From the NCBI RefSeq assembly GCF_001039355.2, contig NW_019775536.1, forward strand, positions 409,904 to 473,903: DNA of 64,000 bases, in the 5' to 3' direction. The position numbers were made by a program, and so were the translations under genes. The notes below the pieces were generated by a model. That model made no database searches, had not been told where the DNA came from, and worked only from the letters and a program-made list of their open reading frames with translations. Origin of the DNA: Lingula anatina. Its lineage: Eukaryota > Brachiopoda > Lingulata > Lingulida > Lingulidae. Positions 45,541 through 57,913 of the stretch are shown one piece after another (position 1 is the stretch's first letter; the number at the start of each line of letters is the position of its first letter).

Positions 45541-45822
45541 ATGGAAAATACCATTTTTGGGAGGAAGCCGTTTTCAAAGGATGAATATACAAACAGAATA
45601 ATGTTGCTATATGACTGCCGATTAAAGGGGGTGAACCACGGGCGTTCGAGTAGTGCCGGTGTGACGGAACTGAGAGTCCAGTGTGATACAGAGTCCGGGA
45701 CTGTCAGATTCAGAAACCAGGAGTCCGGAGAATATTATGGGGAAACTGGCTTTTTTAATAAACAAAATATGACTTGTCCCTCGTTCTCTGTACGTCAAAC
45801 ACAAAGAGTTGTAGGAACATAA
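45541..45822 (+). CDS. Small unidentified ORF (93 aa), also at 47820-48101
   Basis: Begins with ATGGAAAATACC and runs 93 codons to a stop before an AATTAAG region. Several charged residues and two Cys; the frame is open 24 codons further upstream without an ATG. It lies in the intron region of inverted lectin D on the opposite strand. I recognise no family. Its repeat at 47820-48101 is identical because of the duplication, so it is not independent support. It may be an exon of an unknown gene or chance. Confidence 0.2.
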   Translation: MENTIFGRKPFSKDEYTNRIMLLYDCRLKGVNHGRSSSAGVTELRVQCDTESGTVRFRNQESGEYYGETGFFNKQNMTCPSFSVRQTQRVVGT

Positions 45823-47295
45823 TTAAGAATGCGCCAAAGTTTAAATAAAGACAGTAAACGTTGCATTGACGTCATTAAGTTCATCAAAAATTCTACGAAG
45901 TCGGTTCTAGTCGGTTTTTGTTTTTAAAAAATGATCACTAAAGCAACAGACAAATCACCAGTTACTCATGAAAAACGAGACCGCTTTCTATGATATCAGT
46001 GATATCTGAATAAAAATCTGTGGTTGTAAGGCCTTTACGAACAAGTATACATAAATAATACAAAAAATAATACAAATATGGATCATTAACCGTACAGAAA
46101 GAAATAATATGATAATCAATGCCACAAAAACAAAATTTATGACCGTATATGTTACACAACCCGCGCTATAAGTTCAATCGCAACACGTCTGCAACAAAAG
46201 TTCAATCAGTTGATATCAGAGAGACTGGTGTCAGTGGACTTCTATTTTCAAACTTTTGGGTGTTTTAAGCAAACTTATGTGGTCTGAAGATGTTGAATGC
46301 ATCTATACAAAAACATGTGCTCCGTTGTATTTTTTGCCCCAACTTATTCTCTCCTCATCAGAATATGTTGAATATGCTTGTCCTATGAGGCACCCTGGGT
46401 TATCCAGTGAGCTGTGCAAAATAACAGAACATACTCCTTGCAAAATAATAGAATCTATCCAGAATCATATTCCCTGGCTCATCTTCTGTCGATGCCCTGG
46501 TGGAAGCAAAACTAGCCACCTTACAGCTTCAACCTATCGGCTCATATGATTTTGAATAAACTCATCATTATCATATTGAAAATATTTATACCTAATAAAT
46601 CACTCGTAATTAAAGTTTGCAATGGGAGAACCAATATACTGGGGAATTCATCTGGTACTGTGGTTTATGTTTAGAAATTGTTCGTCTTGAGAGAAATAAT
46701 AAATATTACCAATAAATGAATATTACAAACTTTACAATTGGCATTGGAAAAACAAAGAAAATCAATCAGAATTCTTTTGAATGGGAATTTTTCACGCAAA
46801 AGTATCCGGGTCTTTGTCTTAAAACGATAGTTAATTAGTTTTGCCTAACTTCCCCATTGAAATGCATATACTTTGCTGCAGATCCCGCGAGCTCCTTAGT
46901 GATTTCCAGTTATGTGAATTGCAAAATGTGGAAATATATTCATGTTTTACCAGTAGCTTTGAAATACATGTAGTCATAACCAGTTTTTGTTGAATATCAG
47001 CAGATATTAAACGAAAACCTACTTTCAATGTTTACTGATATAAAGTATTTCTAAGCTTGCGATATCCATATGGTTGTGCTTGCTATGTAAATATTCTACA
47101 GAATATTAGCAAAAACATTTCAATGTATTTAGAAGACAATCACAACAGAAAATAATGTAACATGAATTACAATCTGTTGGAGATTACAACATAAAAATTA
47201 ACGCAACTCGGGATTGAGGCACGAACTAAGACTCCAGACGACAGCAGACGACAGGGTCTATCCTTTTAAAATGCACAAAATCTCTAAACATATTT

Positions 47296-47529
47296 TTAGA
47301 AAATGCTGAGCGCCGTTGTCTTTGCATCAAAGAAAGAATCAAGACTTCGCACAGACGAAAGGCTCTCGTTCAGTTCTGAAGTCTTACCTGTCATGGCATC
47401 CACCTTTGAGCGTACATCGCTGGTGCCGTCTCTTAAGGAAAGGACTCCAAGGTCTTCTGCAGCTGCTGCCTTGACAAATGTGCCCAAGAAAGATAAAAAC
47501 GTGGTCAAGATACACAAAGGTAGCACAGA
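47296..47529 (-). pseudogene. Lectin copy D exon 1, duplicate truncated by gap
   Basis: Same sequence as 49561-49794 on the minus strand; coding upstream is cut by the N run at 47530. Treated as the haplotype twin of the full exon. Confidence 0.7.
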
Positions 47530-47621
47530 NNNNNNNNNNNNNNNNNNNNNNNNNNNNNNNNNNNNNNNNNNNNNNNNNNNNNNNNNNNNNNNNNNNNNNN
47601 NNNNNNNNNNNNNNNNNNNNN
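47530..47621. other. Assembly gap (92 N)
   Basis: Unknown bases between the two copies of the 2.2-kb segment. Confidence 0.99.
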
Positions 47622-49560
47622 ATTTTCATCCATTTTTGTTACTACAGCTAGAGAAGACTTAAGAGACGCCTGGTGCAGGGTAGAGTAAGCAGGCGTTTTA
47701 ACAAGACTTGAAAGATAACGGTTTGTTTTGCTGGTTTTTAATGATCGTTGTTTTCTGAGGAAGTGCTTTTGTTTGGAATTGCTGTGCCATATAGCCTGGC
47801 TTCCAAAGGGGTGGTTCAAATGGAAAATACCATTTTTGGGAGGAAGCCGTTTTCAAAGGATGAATATACAAACAGAATAATGTTGCTATATGACTGCCGA
47901 TTAAAGGGGGTGAACCACGGGCGTTCGAGTAGTGCCGGTGTGACGGAACTGAGAGTCCAGTGTGATACAGAGTCCGGGACTGTCAGATTCAGAAACCAGG
48001 AGTCCGGAGAATATTATGGGGAAACTGGCTTTTTTAATAAACAAAATATGACTTGTCCCTCGTTCTCTGTACGTCAAACACAAAGAGTTGTAGGAACATA
48101 ATTAAGAATGCGCCAAAGTTTAAATAAAGACAGTAAACGTTGCATTGACGTCATTAAGTTCATCAAAAATTCTACGAAGTCGGTTCTAGTCGGTTTTTGT
48201 TTTTAGAGCAACAGACAAATCACCAGTTACTCATGAAAAACGAGACCGCTTTCTATGATATCAGTGATATCTGAATAAAAATCTGTGGTTGTAAGGCCTT
48301 TACGAACAAGTATACATAAATAATACAAAAAATAATACAAATATGGATCATTAACCGTACAGAAAGAAATAATATGATAATCAATGCCACAAAAACAAAA
48401 TTTATGACCGTATATGTTACACAACCCGCGCTATAAGTTCAATCGCAACACGTCTGCAACAAAAGTTCAATCAGTTGATATCAGAGAGACTGGTGTCAGT
48501 GGACTTCTATTTTCAAACTTTTGGGTGTTTTAAGCAAACTTATGTGGTCTGAAGATGTTGAATGCATCTATACAAAAACATGTGCTCCGTTGTATTTTTT
48601 GCCCCAACTTATTCTCTCCTCATCAGAATATGTTGAATATGCTTGTCCTATGAGGCACCCTGGGTTATCCAGTGAGCTGTGCAAAATAACAGAACATACT
48701 CCTTGCAAAATAATAGAATCTATCCAGAATCATATTCCCTGGCTCATCTTCTGTCGATGCCCTGGTGGAAGCAAAACTAGCCACCTTACAGCTTCAACCT
48801 ATCGGCTCATATGATTTTGAATAAACTCATCATTATCATATTGAAAATATTTATACCTAATAAATCACTCGTAATTAAAGTTTGCAATGGGAGAACCAAT
48901 ATACTGGGGAATTCATCTGGTACTGTGGTTTATGTTTAGAAATTGTTCGTCTTGAGAGAAATAATAAATATTACCAATAAATGAATATTACAAACTTTAC
49001 AATTGGCATTGGAAAAACAAAGAAAATCAATCAGAATTCTTTTGAATGGGAATTTTTCACGCAAAAGTATCCGGGTCTTTGTCTTAAAACGATAGTTAAT
49101 TAGTTTTGCCTAACTTCCCCATTGAAATGCATATACTTTGCTGCAGATCCCGCGAGCTCCTTAGTGATTTCCAGTTATGTGAATTGCAAAATGTGGAAAT
49201 ATATTCATGTTTTACCAGTAGCTTTGAAATACATGTAGTCATAACCAGTTTTTGTTGAATATCAGCAGATATTAAACGAAAACCTACTTTCAATGTTTAC
49301 TGATATAAAGTATTTCTAAGCTTGCAATATCCATATGGTTGTGCTTGCTATGTAAATATTCTACAGAATATTAGCAAAAACATTTCAAGGTATTTAGAAG
49401 ACAATCACAACAGAAAATAATGTAACATGAATTACAATCTGTTGGAGATTACAACATAAAAATTAACGCAACTCGGGATTGAGGCACGAACTAAGACTCC
49501 AGACGACAGCAGACGACAGGGTCTATCCTTTTAAAATGCACAAAATCTCTAAACATATTT

Positions 49561-49816
49561 TTAGAAAATGCTGAGCGCCGTTGTCTTTGCATCAAAGAAA
49601 GAATCAAGACTTCGCACAGACGAAAGGCTCTCGTTCAGTTCTGAAGTCTTACCTGTCATGGCATCCACCTTTGAGCGTACATCGCTGGTGCCGTCTCTTA
49701 AGGAAAGGACTCCAAGGTCTTCTGCAGCTGCTGCCTTGACAAATGTGCCCAAGAAAGATAAAAACGTGGTCAAGATACACAAAGGTAGCACAGATACACA
49801 TAGGTAGCACAGACAT
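49561..49816 (-). pseudogene. Lectin copy D exon 1 (inverted)
   Basis: The minus strand shows a TATAAAAA (49871-49878), then ATG at 49816 and a signal-peptide/neck exon like lectin B. A direct repeat of about 20 bases (CTGTGCTACCTWTGTGTATC type) after the ATG shifts the frame, so the ATG frame no longer reads LGVLSLRDGTSDVRSKVDAM. The natural donor of exon 1 is deleted, although CAG|GTAAGA near 49655 could act as a new one. No exon 2 is found between here and exon 3 at 45113. Confidence 0.75.
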
Positions 49817-49878
49817 CTTAACGAAATGAGACACGTACATTGTAAGAGCGGCGTGTTGCCGGCGGACATGTTTTTATA

Positions 49879-50339
49879 GTAACAAGGTGCCCTGTCACGT
49901 GGCAACTTTAACATTGTGTCGAAAGTTGTGCCCTTATAGGGTAAAACAGACAATAATGACCTTTGGCCACGTTAACATTTCTCAGAAATTTCTACCCATG
50001 TAAGGTAAAACATGAACCAATGGCCTTATGATCACGTGACCATATGACGTGCACCTCAAATTGTAAATGTAATCTGGACTTGAAAGGTGCTATCACTGCG
50101 CCTGCGGCATACAGATATCTCTGCAATATAAAACATCTGGAGCGAAAAGAGAGGTTCTATCTTTGATGCAAAATCGAGTTACTGATTTCATCAGTCATAT
50201 GTTGTCATGAAGCTCGGGTTTTGCAGTTTTGTCGTAGAGCTTCGTCTTTGGTAATGTAATTGTACTTAGTTTAAAGAAATAGAAAACGTTCATAGAATAA
50301 ATGAAAACATTGCATGTACAGGGATAATATTTTATTTAG
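49879..50339 (-). other. Inverted upstream flank of lectin D
   Basis: Inverse copy of the lectin B upstream region (about 35290-36020) with indels, including the CACGTGAC block and the GTCGTAGAGCTTCGTC stretch. It ends at about 50330, where the Penelope-like element begins. Confidence 0.6.
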
Positions 50340-51054
50340 TTCATTTTTAAGGGGAAGAATAAGAATGATGTGAATTTTTCTTCAGTCAACAGCTAATATT
50401 GAGATAGGTTTTACCTCCAATATTTCGATGTCTATCAGGACATCTTCTTCAGGGAATGAGGCTATCCAGGTGAATAGCCTCTACTCAGGAGGTGTACTTG
50501 CCCCCCCCTCCCCATCGTCATAGGAAAGGGAGGTAGAGATGAGGGAGGATGGCACCATCATTTCTGTTGAGACTGGCCCCTGTCTTTTTGATGTGGATGG
50601 CTTCTAGGACTTTTCTGTAAATTTCCTTGGCTCACTGTCAATCACCTTGATTTTGTTGATTATAGAACCATATGCTACTTTATGTCCGGATTTTTCCTCA
50701 TGCTGGCTCAATGCTGACTTGCTGTTTCTATTATTGAACGATTTTTGGTGTTCGGCTATTCTCTCTGACACTGATCTTCCCGTTTTGCCTATATATTTCT
50801 CACCACACCCCTCACATTCCATTTCATAGACAATTAACTCCACACTTTTCATTGTTGTCTAATGGGTCTTTGGGACTTATTACTGCATTCCGGATGGTGA
50901 ACCCTGCTTTGTTGTACAAGTTAATGTTGTATTTTTTAAATGCCAATTGTAAGCGTTCCGAGACCCCCCTGGTGTAGGGTGATACAATGACTTGTTTTTT
51001 TTTTTTTTTTTTTTTTCTCTTTTTTGTCACTGTTTTGAGCTGTGGTATGGACAC
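50340..51054 (-). mobile_element. 3' end of a Penelope-like retroelement with GIY-YIG domain
   Basis: On the minus strand, 51054-50824 encodes the linker typical after the reverse transcriptase (SPYTRGVSERLQLAFKKYNI), and 50852-50604 encodes a GIY-YIG endonuclease (VYEMECEGCGEKYIGKTGRS, then ERIAEHQ). The two frames differ, so there is a frameshift near 50840. The A-rich run at 50998-51016 codes a lysine tract and may be a slippage site. The reverse transcriptase is missing (5' truncation). Downstream of the ORF are two strong hairpins described separately. Confidence 0.75.
50401..50490 (-). ncRNA. Hammerhead-ribozyme-like motif in Penelope 3' region
   Basis: Minus-strand order: hairpin GAGGCTAT/ATAGCCTC (50458-50481), CTGAAGA (50452-50446, fits core CUGANGA), a stem GATGTC/GACATC with a six-base loop, then GAAA (50426-50423). 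CCTCC before and GGAGG after could close the third stem, and a TA precedes the first hairpin as a possible cleavage site. Five extra bases before CTGAAGA make the fit imperfect. Penelope-like elements are known to carry hammerhead motifs. Confidence 0.4.
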
Positions 51055-53837
51055 TTCTTTGTTTTTGTTTCTTTCCCATCTTTTCTCCTTTTAATGCCCA
51101 TCACAGGCGGCGTTTTACAGAAAGAAATTCTGGTATGATAAGAAATCTGCGTCGACTCATCGACAATGTCGATAGCGAAGGTTCAGCAAGTGTTCGTTAA
51201 AAACGCAACACCCACTTTTTAGCACACTCAACACCTTCGTACAAGATCTCATTGTGGGCGCTAGTAACACCTCGTGTGTCACTCAAGTCTGTGAAATACG
51301 CTTTTGTTTTATTTTCTGCCTATTAATAATCACGTTCGTTGATTGGAATGAAACCAGGTGACATTCATATAAACGCTGTTACGCCACGGCGATGAGCAAA
51401 TACTGTTAGCAAATAGTTCGATAGTTCAGTGGTATAAGTGACCGTCTGCTAGGAATGACCGCAGTGAAATAGGGGACTTGTTTGCTTAGCTGCAAAGCAG
51501 AGTGGGGACGGTTAAGTATTTGAAGAGAAGATTTAGAGAAAAGCTCTAAGAGAGTTGTTCGTCTACTAAGACCTGGCGTTTCTTTGTCTTCCCATTCTCA
51601 ACTGAATACAATTGTATTAAATGGTCGCTGTTCTCCTAGCCGCCTTTGATCTTTGATGGTTTATCTAGGATTTCCCTCACCGCTGTAGTGGACATTTTTT
51701 AAAAATAAAAAAGTACATGTTTCTGGGGTTTAGATTAAGGCTGGGTGAAATTATTCACCTTGTCCTGCAGTATAAAATATATATGCTGAAACATTTCGTG
51801 CAAAAACTGCAGGGCGCCATGTAAGCTTCTGTTGACATATATATTTCACAGGTTTTTATCTTATTAAATAGCGAAATTACAAACACGCCCGCAGCCATAC
51901 CTATTCCCATTACTAAGATATAATTGGTGTAATTGCATATTTTATCAATGTCAAAGTTTGTTGGAGGCAATTTACCAATTATAGCTTGTCGACATTGGAC
52001 GTGATTAAGGGAATCAAACCTTTGCTTCACTTTGTGTGGCGGTGACGACAACGTGGGCAAAACCGAATACATCGGTGATACGTGTTTACACAATTGATGA
52101 AAATCGAGAAAGCAATTTAAAAAAAATAACGTTGAATTAGTTATCGAATGCGGAAGGTAGCATGCCGAACCTTGCCGCTACACAGAGAAATGCATAGTTT
52201 GGATGTGAAGAACTCTCTTTGAGTTTTGTCAAACAAATTAGTTGAAATTCATTTCTATTATTTTACGTATTTTTTTCAAATGAAGCAAATAGGAGGGTTG
52301 TTGTTATAATTGACACCGCTATTTAAGATTGACTAACCAGATGCGTTGCCTTGGAGATGAATTTTCTTCGATGCCAACTTGAGGTATCAAAAATGCATTC
52401 TGCAAACGCCTCTATTTTCATAAAGTGTGATTAGATATGATATTGTTGAGACACGGATTGATGCAGGCAGGGTGACAGAAGCAGAGTTGTTTTTCCAAAA
52501 TTGAAGAACACGGTCTCATTACCGCTTGATTTCTTCATCAACGGGGAAATGGTGGCTTAAAAGATCTCAAACATTCTATTAAATTATTGGGCTTTATTAA
52601 TTTCAAAGATGTTTCTTTGTCTTCACCTTTGTCACTGTAGAAGGTACAGCTATTTCGTGGCCCTCTGTAATATCAAATTACACGGAAAAGATAAGAAAAG
52701 AAAGTGTTTAAACCTAATCTTAGAGCTTAGCGTTAATGCGCTATCAGTTTCCTCGTATTGTGACAGCCAGTATGAATACGAATCAAATAGAATTTGTGAA
52801 CATTATTTTATTACACAGCTAATGAAAACATAACGTATTTATATCGCGTTCTAATTTCACCATTAAGGCGGGAAAATGTGCTGGTACATAGATCGTCTGC
52901 CCGGATCGTCTGCTGTCGACGAGTAAGTGGTTGTTTAGACGCAAATGCAACTTATTTAGGTAGTATTTGTCTGTCTTAGTTCATGGCGAATATCAAAACC
53001 GATATATCGAGGTAGAAGCGTTTAAACTTCATATGCCCAGAAGAAGAAATTAAGAAATACAGGCAAGCGCACAGTGGGTGACTCTGAGCTCAGCGTAGCT
53101 TGTTATTGTTTTTATATTTTTTTGGTATGTAAAAAGATAAAAACAATGCCTGAATTAGCTATTTTAAAAGAAGATCAGGTGTCTCAAAACGACACCGTGA
53201 AAGTTATTCGGTAACTGACGGTTTGCAGAATATCAAACCAGAGCACTTACATAAACAAAATATAAATGGAGAACATATATGTATGTGTGTTTTTAAATTT
53301 ATTTTCAGACTAAAATCCCCTAATTAGACTTGACGTTAAATGAAATTGTTTGAGGAATCGGCTATTATTTAAATATGGTATTTGATGTTACAAATGTTAT
53401 CAAGTTGGCAACATCTGCATTATTTCTTGAAATGTACATGGCATTGAACCAGGTATTTCTGAAAGAGAAAAAAGAAATAAAAAACCCGAAAACAAGCTGT
53501 TTCTACGTATTAAATAGAGCAACGGTTGCAGAATGCTGGACAGGCGTTTGCATTAATTATGAGCCGTGAAATTTAATCACTATGGTTTACTGCCCGTATC
53601 TTTCGTTTGCAGCATGCTTTACTTTTTTCCTGTAATTTTCTGTGGGCCATGGTTTCCTACACAGGATACAAAATGATCTGAACGTACAGCACATTAATGG
53701 CGCTAACTCATAATAAGGACAGGAGTAAATTAATATGCTGTTCAAAATTATGAGTGATTGATCATAAACACACGTTATCTATCCGCGCTTTCAAACTCGT
53801 GATATCTGGCATCTATAGCTTTATATACCAACGAGAG
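51055..53837. other. Non-coding stretch
   Basis: No supported gene. A minus-strand frame 52093-51755 (112 aa) has one hydrophobic segment (YILVMGIGMAAGVFVISLF) but no homology I can name and no convincing splice context. 51425-51440 has an A-box-like TAGTTCAGTGG without a B box. Otherwise AT-rich sequence. Confidence 0.4.
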
Positions 53838-54053
53838 CGCAGACTTCTGCCAAGGCAGCGATTTTTGATTATTATTAATTATTGATTGATTGTTGATCCG
53901 GATTACCACCAAAAACTAATCATCTCTTCCTTGGCCCACTTATGACCTACCCTGAAAATTTCATCAAAATCGGTCATTAACTTTTTGAGTTATATTGATG
54001 ACAGACAAACAGACAAATAGGGGTGAAAACATAACCTCCTTGGCGGAGGTAAC
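53838..54053 (+). repeat. SINE-like/foldback repeat with GGCGGAGG ends
   Basis: Starts near ACTTCTGCCAAGGCAG and ends CCTCCTTGGCGGAGGTAAC, so the termini are inverted copies of each other (one degenerate). The body has GGATTACCACCAAAAACTAA, TTCCTTGGCCCACTTATGAC, TTTCATCAAAATCGGTCATT and an ACAGACAAACAGACAAAT tract. This is a dispersed repeat I recognise from molluscan and other invertebrate genomes, and the best-preserved of three traces here (others in the SMB introns). Confidence 0.7.
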
Positions 54054-55289
54054 AATATATTTGACTGGATATAAAATATATGTAGGCCTACTCATGTAAG
54101 CACTCCATTGACGTAGAGTAAAAATGTGCACAGCTCTTCCCTAATATCGCCTTCTTCTTTAACATACAAACATGTTATGGGGCTGAGATCAAGCACTCAA
54201 ATTTCTAGTGAATTCTGAAAAGAAAAATATGTTAGGAAAATTTTGATTAGTCACCAGGTAGCAAAATAGAGGCTTTGTTTGAGTATTTTTGTTTCGTGTT
54301 TTAAGTCATTGTTTTTTTAAGAAGGCAAATAATAACTTAAAATATTCTGACAAACACTGGATATGACTGAGGCAAAACGTATCCAAAATGAAAGAGGAAG
54401 ATCGTTTTACAAATTCTATCATATTCAATAATGAAAAAAAAATGATGCACATAACTTCTACAAACTTTTGCCCATGGGCGATAAACTGCCACTTGACTAG
54501 ATGTCAAACATAACATTTTTGATAATAATTTTTTTATTATTGCATCGTTTTTCACAAATTGTATTGTCAGGTATGAATGTATGGCACAGAAGAATTGTAC
54601 ATGTATATTTGTGTTTCCCTTTCAAACGTTATACATATTAAACAGTGCATGACACTCTGTTCAATTCACCCCAACCCGATTAGATGCAATGTCAGGGACT
54701 TACAAGGTGCTTCCTTTCAAAAGTTTCCATTTATCGCAGGGTCGAGCTGATCAATCCGAGGCATTTTGTAACATTCAAAACAAAATTACGAAAACTAGGT
54801 CGCAAACAACAACAACAAGAGCTAGTTGGGGCAAAGCAGCGGTTTTCTATAATGAATGAACATGTCGTGATATTGATGGAAAAAATCATTGGGTTTCATT
54901 GATGGGACGACAAAAGGGAAACAACAGGCCGAGGCAGATTAAATTATTCTTAAAGAACTCTCCTTTTGACTAGAGGCCAATGTTGCTGGGGGCAGTGAAG
55001 AGGTATGCGTGTTCAACCGAATAGAAATATCTAAAAGAGAGTAATTTTGTTAAAGAAGGTGACTTCAAATGAACGACAGAGTTAATGGCAGCAGAACGGT
55101 AGGCCCCTACAATGCCAGGCTCGTGCTCTAGGGTTGACAAATTTTCAATGTTGCTTCGCACGTGACCCAATTAACTTAAATCTGATTTTTCTCACCTGCT
55201 GTCGCGTCCCATAAATTTAAAGCCATTTAATTATAAATAGACATATAGGCTATATGTAGAGTCACACAAAGAATTGTATTGTGGCCCCT
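54054..55289. other. Non-coding stretch
   Basis: AT-rich, with short unrelated frames only. No gene or element recognised. Confidence 0.4.
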
Positions 55290-55392
55290 ATTGGATATTC
55301 CGACTTTTCGAGTTTTTGACTTTGCGAGTTTTCGACTTTTCGAGTTTTTGACTTTTCCAGTATTCGACTTTTCGAGTTTTCGACTTTTTTAC
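55290..55392 (+). repeat. Minisatellite of CGACTTTTCGAGTTTT type
   Basis: Six to seven imperfect units of about 15 bases alternating CGACTTTTCGAG and TTTTTGACTT. Both strands are open in one frame (Phe- or Lys/Ser-rich), a by-product of the repeat rather than a gene. Confidence 0.85.
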
Positions 55393-57236
55393 CAGTCATA
55401 TGGCAACTGGCTGCGCGTAGGAAGATATTCAGATCGGAGCGCGTGCGCTGAGATGACATCGCGGTCGAAATTTTGTAAAGTGTGTAACCTTCGCGGAAGT
55501 TCAAGAATTGCACTTTATTCCCTGCATAAGTACCTGGTGAAAATTAAGACACGGTAGCAGAGTTTATTATGTGTATCATCTTGTGTGATTTACCTAGAAG
55601 TAAGAAGCAATGAATGAGGTAGATCTCGACGAAGTTGGCCAACTGGTCACTTTTTGGCCATAGCAACACTAACATTTTTAGATATCTCATGTCACAGAAA
55701 CTGTACAACATATTCACGTTAATGGAAGGTGGCTTTTTTGCATGAGAAAATTGACTATCAAGTTTCATTAAAATCTAACCAGGTAACATTTTTTACCAGT
55801 CGGAAAACTGGCATCGTGATACTAGCCGTCAGATGTCAGTGTTATTTGTTTATCAATTGCAAGACAAGAGCAACTTCCTGTTTTGAGAATACATAGGTCT
55901 ATGGGAGATAAGAAACATAGGCCTACACGATGTTTGTGTAAAAAAAATAATAATAATAAAAAGATCCGATATTACTTATCATTATTAGTCCTACTTATTA
56001 ATTACTTATAACTTATTTTGTCTTATGTCAACTTTTTAACAATAATCGCAAGTGTATTTTTATTTAAGAAAATCTATGCCAATTGGTATTTGCCTCAGTG
56101 AGACTTGTATGGAGTGACAAATGAAAGAAAAACAACTATGTACATGGATATATATATATATATATGTGGTAATTTATTAGCAACAAAATGGGCATTTAGA
56201 CCATTATGCCCATAAAACCAAAAGAATTTATGGCACATAAGGCATGCAACCACTTCTTAAATGCTTGTACCATTTTCAACATTTAATTTAAATTTAAAAT
56301 AAAAAAATTATATCATAACAGTAGCTTCTAGCAGATGTATCTTAAATCAAGTTTTTCTACTTAAAATGTATCTGTCTAGACGGAGTGTATCCCTCAGCTA
56401 AATACTATTTTAATTCTACAGTAACATTACAATAACCTTGATGTTCTCAGCAGATGAGATACTAGTATTAAATAATTTTTAATCAGTTGAATTTAAATTG
56501 CACTTATGTCACTTCCCATCTTTATTTATATCAGGCTTTATCTCTTATTGTTAAGGTGTTGTTATGGTTAAGACTTAAGAGTTTTATAAAAGTTGTTGAA
56601 GACCTCTCACTTCCTGTCTCTTTTCGTTTAGGCCTACTGAAAAATATGAATAGCACATTAGTAATCTGTCTTATCTAAATAAAATACAACCGATTAAACA
56701 ACTGTAATAATAAAATCTTCGTTTTACTCCGACAATTAAGAAGGTTCTATAGATAGTGTACATGTATAACTCTACCATTGACAAATCATAGCATTCGTTG
56801 AAAAATTGAAAAGTTCAGATCATGGTGAAAAGTAGCTCAAAGGTCTCAGTGAGATTGCCAGAATATGACCTCCTATACAAGTCATATCAATAGTAACTAT
56901 GGGCGTATCTCTGCCAGTTTTCGAGACATAAGGGATAAAAAATTTGCAAAGTTCAGTTCAAAAATATATTTCCATGTAAGATTTGTGTCTTTAATATAAA
57001 GAATAAAACTGTAAGGCACTCTTAGTTTTGTTGTACCACTCAATGAGAAAATTACAATAAAAAACATGAATTAAAAATACAGTATGTGTAAAATTCACAA
57101 TTGTCTGTGATTTTTCATTGAAAAAAACCAAGTACCTAGTCCATTTGATTTTGATAAAATGTCGTTCAATTTTTAAAGAAATTTCGACTTGCCCCATTAA
57201 GAACATACAATTTTGTTGTTGAAGACATATTTTTGT
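55393..57236. other. Non-coding stretch
   Basis: No gene supported. A 34-codon frame near 55451-55557 (MTSRSKFCKVCNLRG start) is vaguely zinc-binding but too short to assign. An (AT)n run lies at 56148-56165. Confidence 0.4.
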
Positions 57237-57750
57237 AAAAGTGTGCAACCCAAAGCAACAATTTTTTTTCAAACCCAAAATAATTCTGTAGAAACACCTA
57301 ATGAAATACGAATATGATAAAATAAAATCAAAGCCTATGATCAAAGATTGTCATCTAGATTGAATCCTCTGTTATTGATATTTCTATCTAAAAGTGTGCA
57401 ACCCAAAGCATCCATATTCTCTAACCCAAAATAATTATGTGGACACATCCACTGAAATTTTAAGGAAATCGGCTTTGACATCAAGATTGTGTCATTTATT
57501 ATTGACATATCAATCTAAAAGTGTGCAACCCAAAGCATACAAATTCTGTAGCCTGAAAAAAGTCTGTGGTAGCACCATCTTATTGTATTATTAATTATTA
57601 CCGTTCAGTTAATTAAATTTTGTAATGAAAATCCAAATATAGCAGTTATGTAAAAAGTCTGTGGTAGCACCATCTGATTGTATCATTTATTATTAACGTT
57701 CAGTTAATTAAATTTTGTAATAAAAATCCAAATATAGCAGTGATGTAAAC
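57237..57750 (+). repeat. Two tandem repeat families
   Basis: AAAGTGTGCAACCCAAAGCA recurs at about 57238, 57392 and 57519, heading imperfect units of 155 and 127 bp. It is followed by two copies of a 95-bp unit starting AAAGTCTGTGGTAGCACCAT (about 57558 and 57653). Non-coding. Confidence 0.8.
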
Positions 57751-57913
57751 AGTTTCATTATTATTATTCCTCGTGATTTCTTGGAAATAAAGCCTGTTCA
57801 GCAGATTTCTCAAACTACCTAAAAATGGGCAAAAAAGAAAAAAAAAATTAGCTTGTTATAATTGTAGCTTTTCTACCATGTAGTATGAAGATCACGTTAC
57901 CAATTCTAATATT

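Larger units (their letters stand above)
45343..47529 (+). repeat. 2.2-kb segment duplicated across gap (first copy)
   Basis: Almost identical to 47622-49794; seen differences are a 14-base indel near 45930 and substitutions near 47056 and 47119. The copies are separated only by 92 Ns. This level of difference fits two haplotypes placed in tandem. Confidence 0.85.

Noticed and set aside
51421-51490. tRNA gene
   Set aside because: Only an A-box-like TAGTTCAGTGG is present; no B box or cloverleaf pairing.
55262-55557. Phe-rich and Lys/Ser-rich ORFs on both strands
   Set aside because: By-products of the CGACTTTTCGAG minisatellite.
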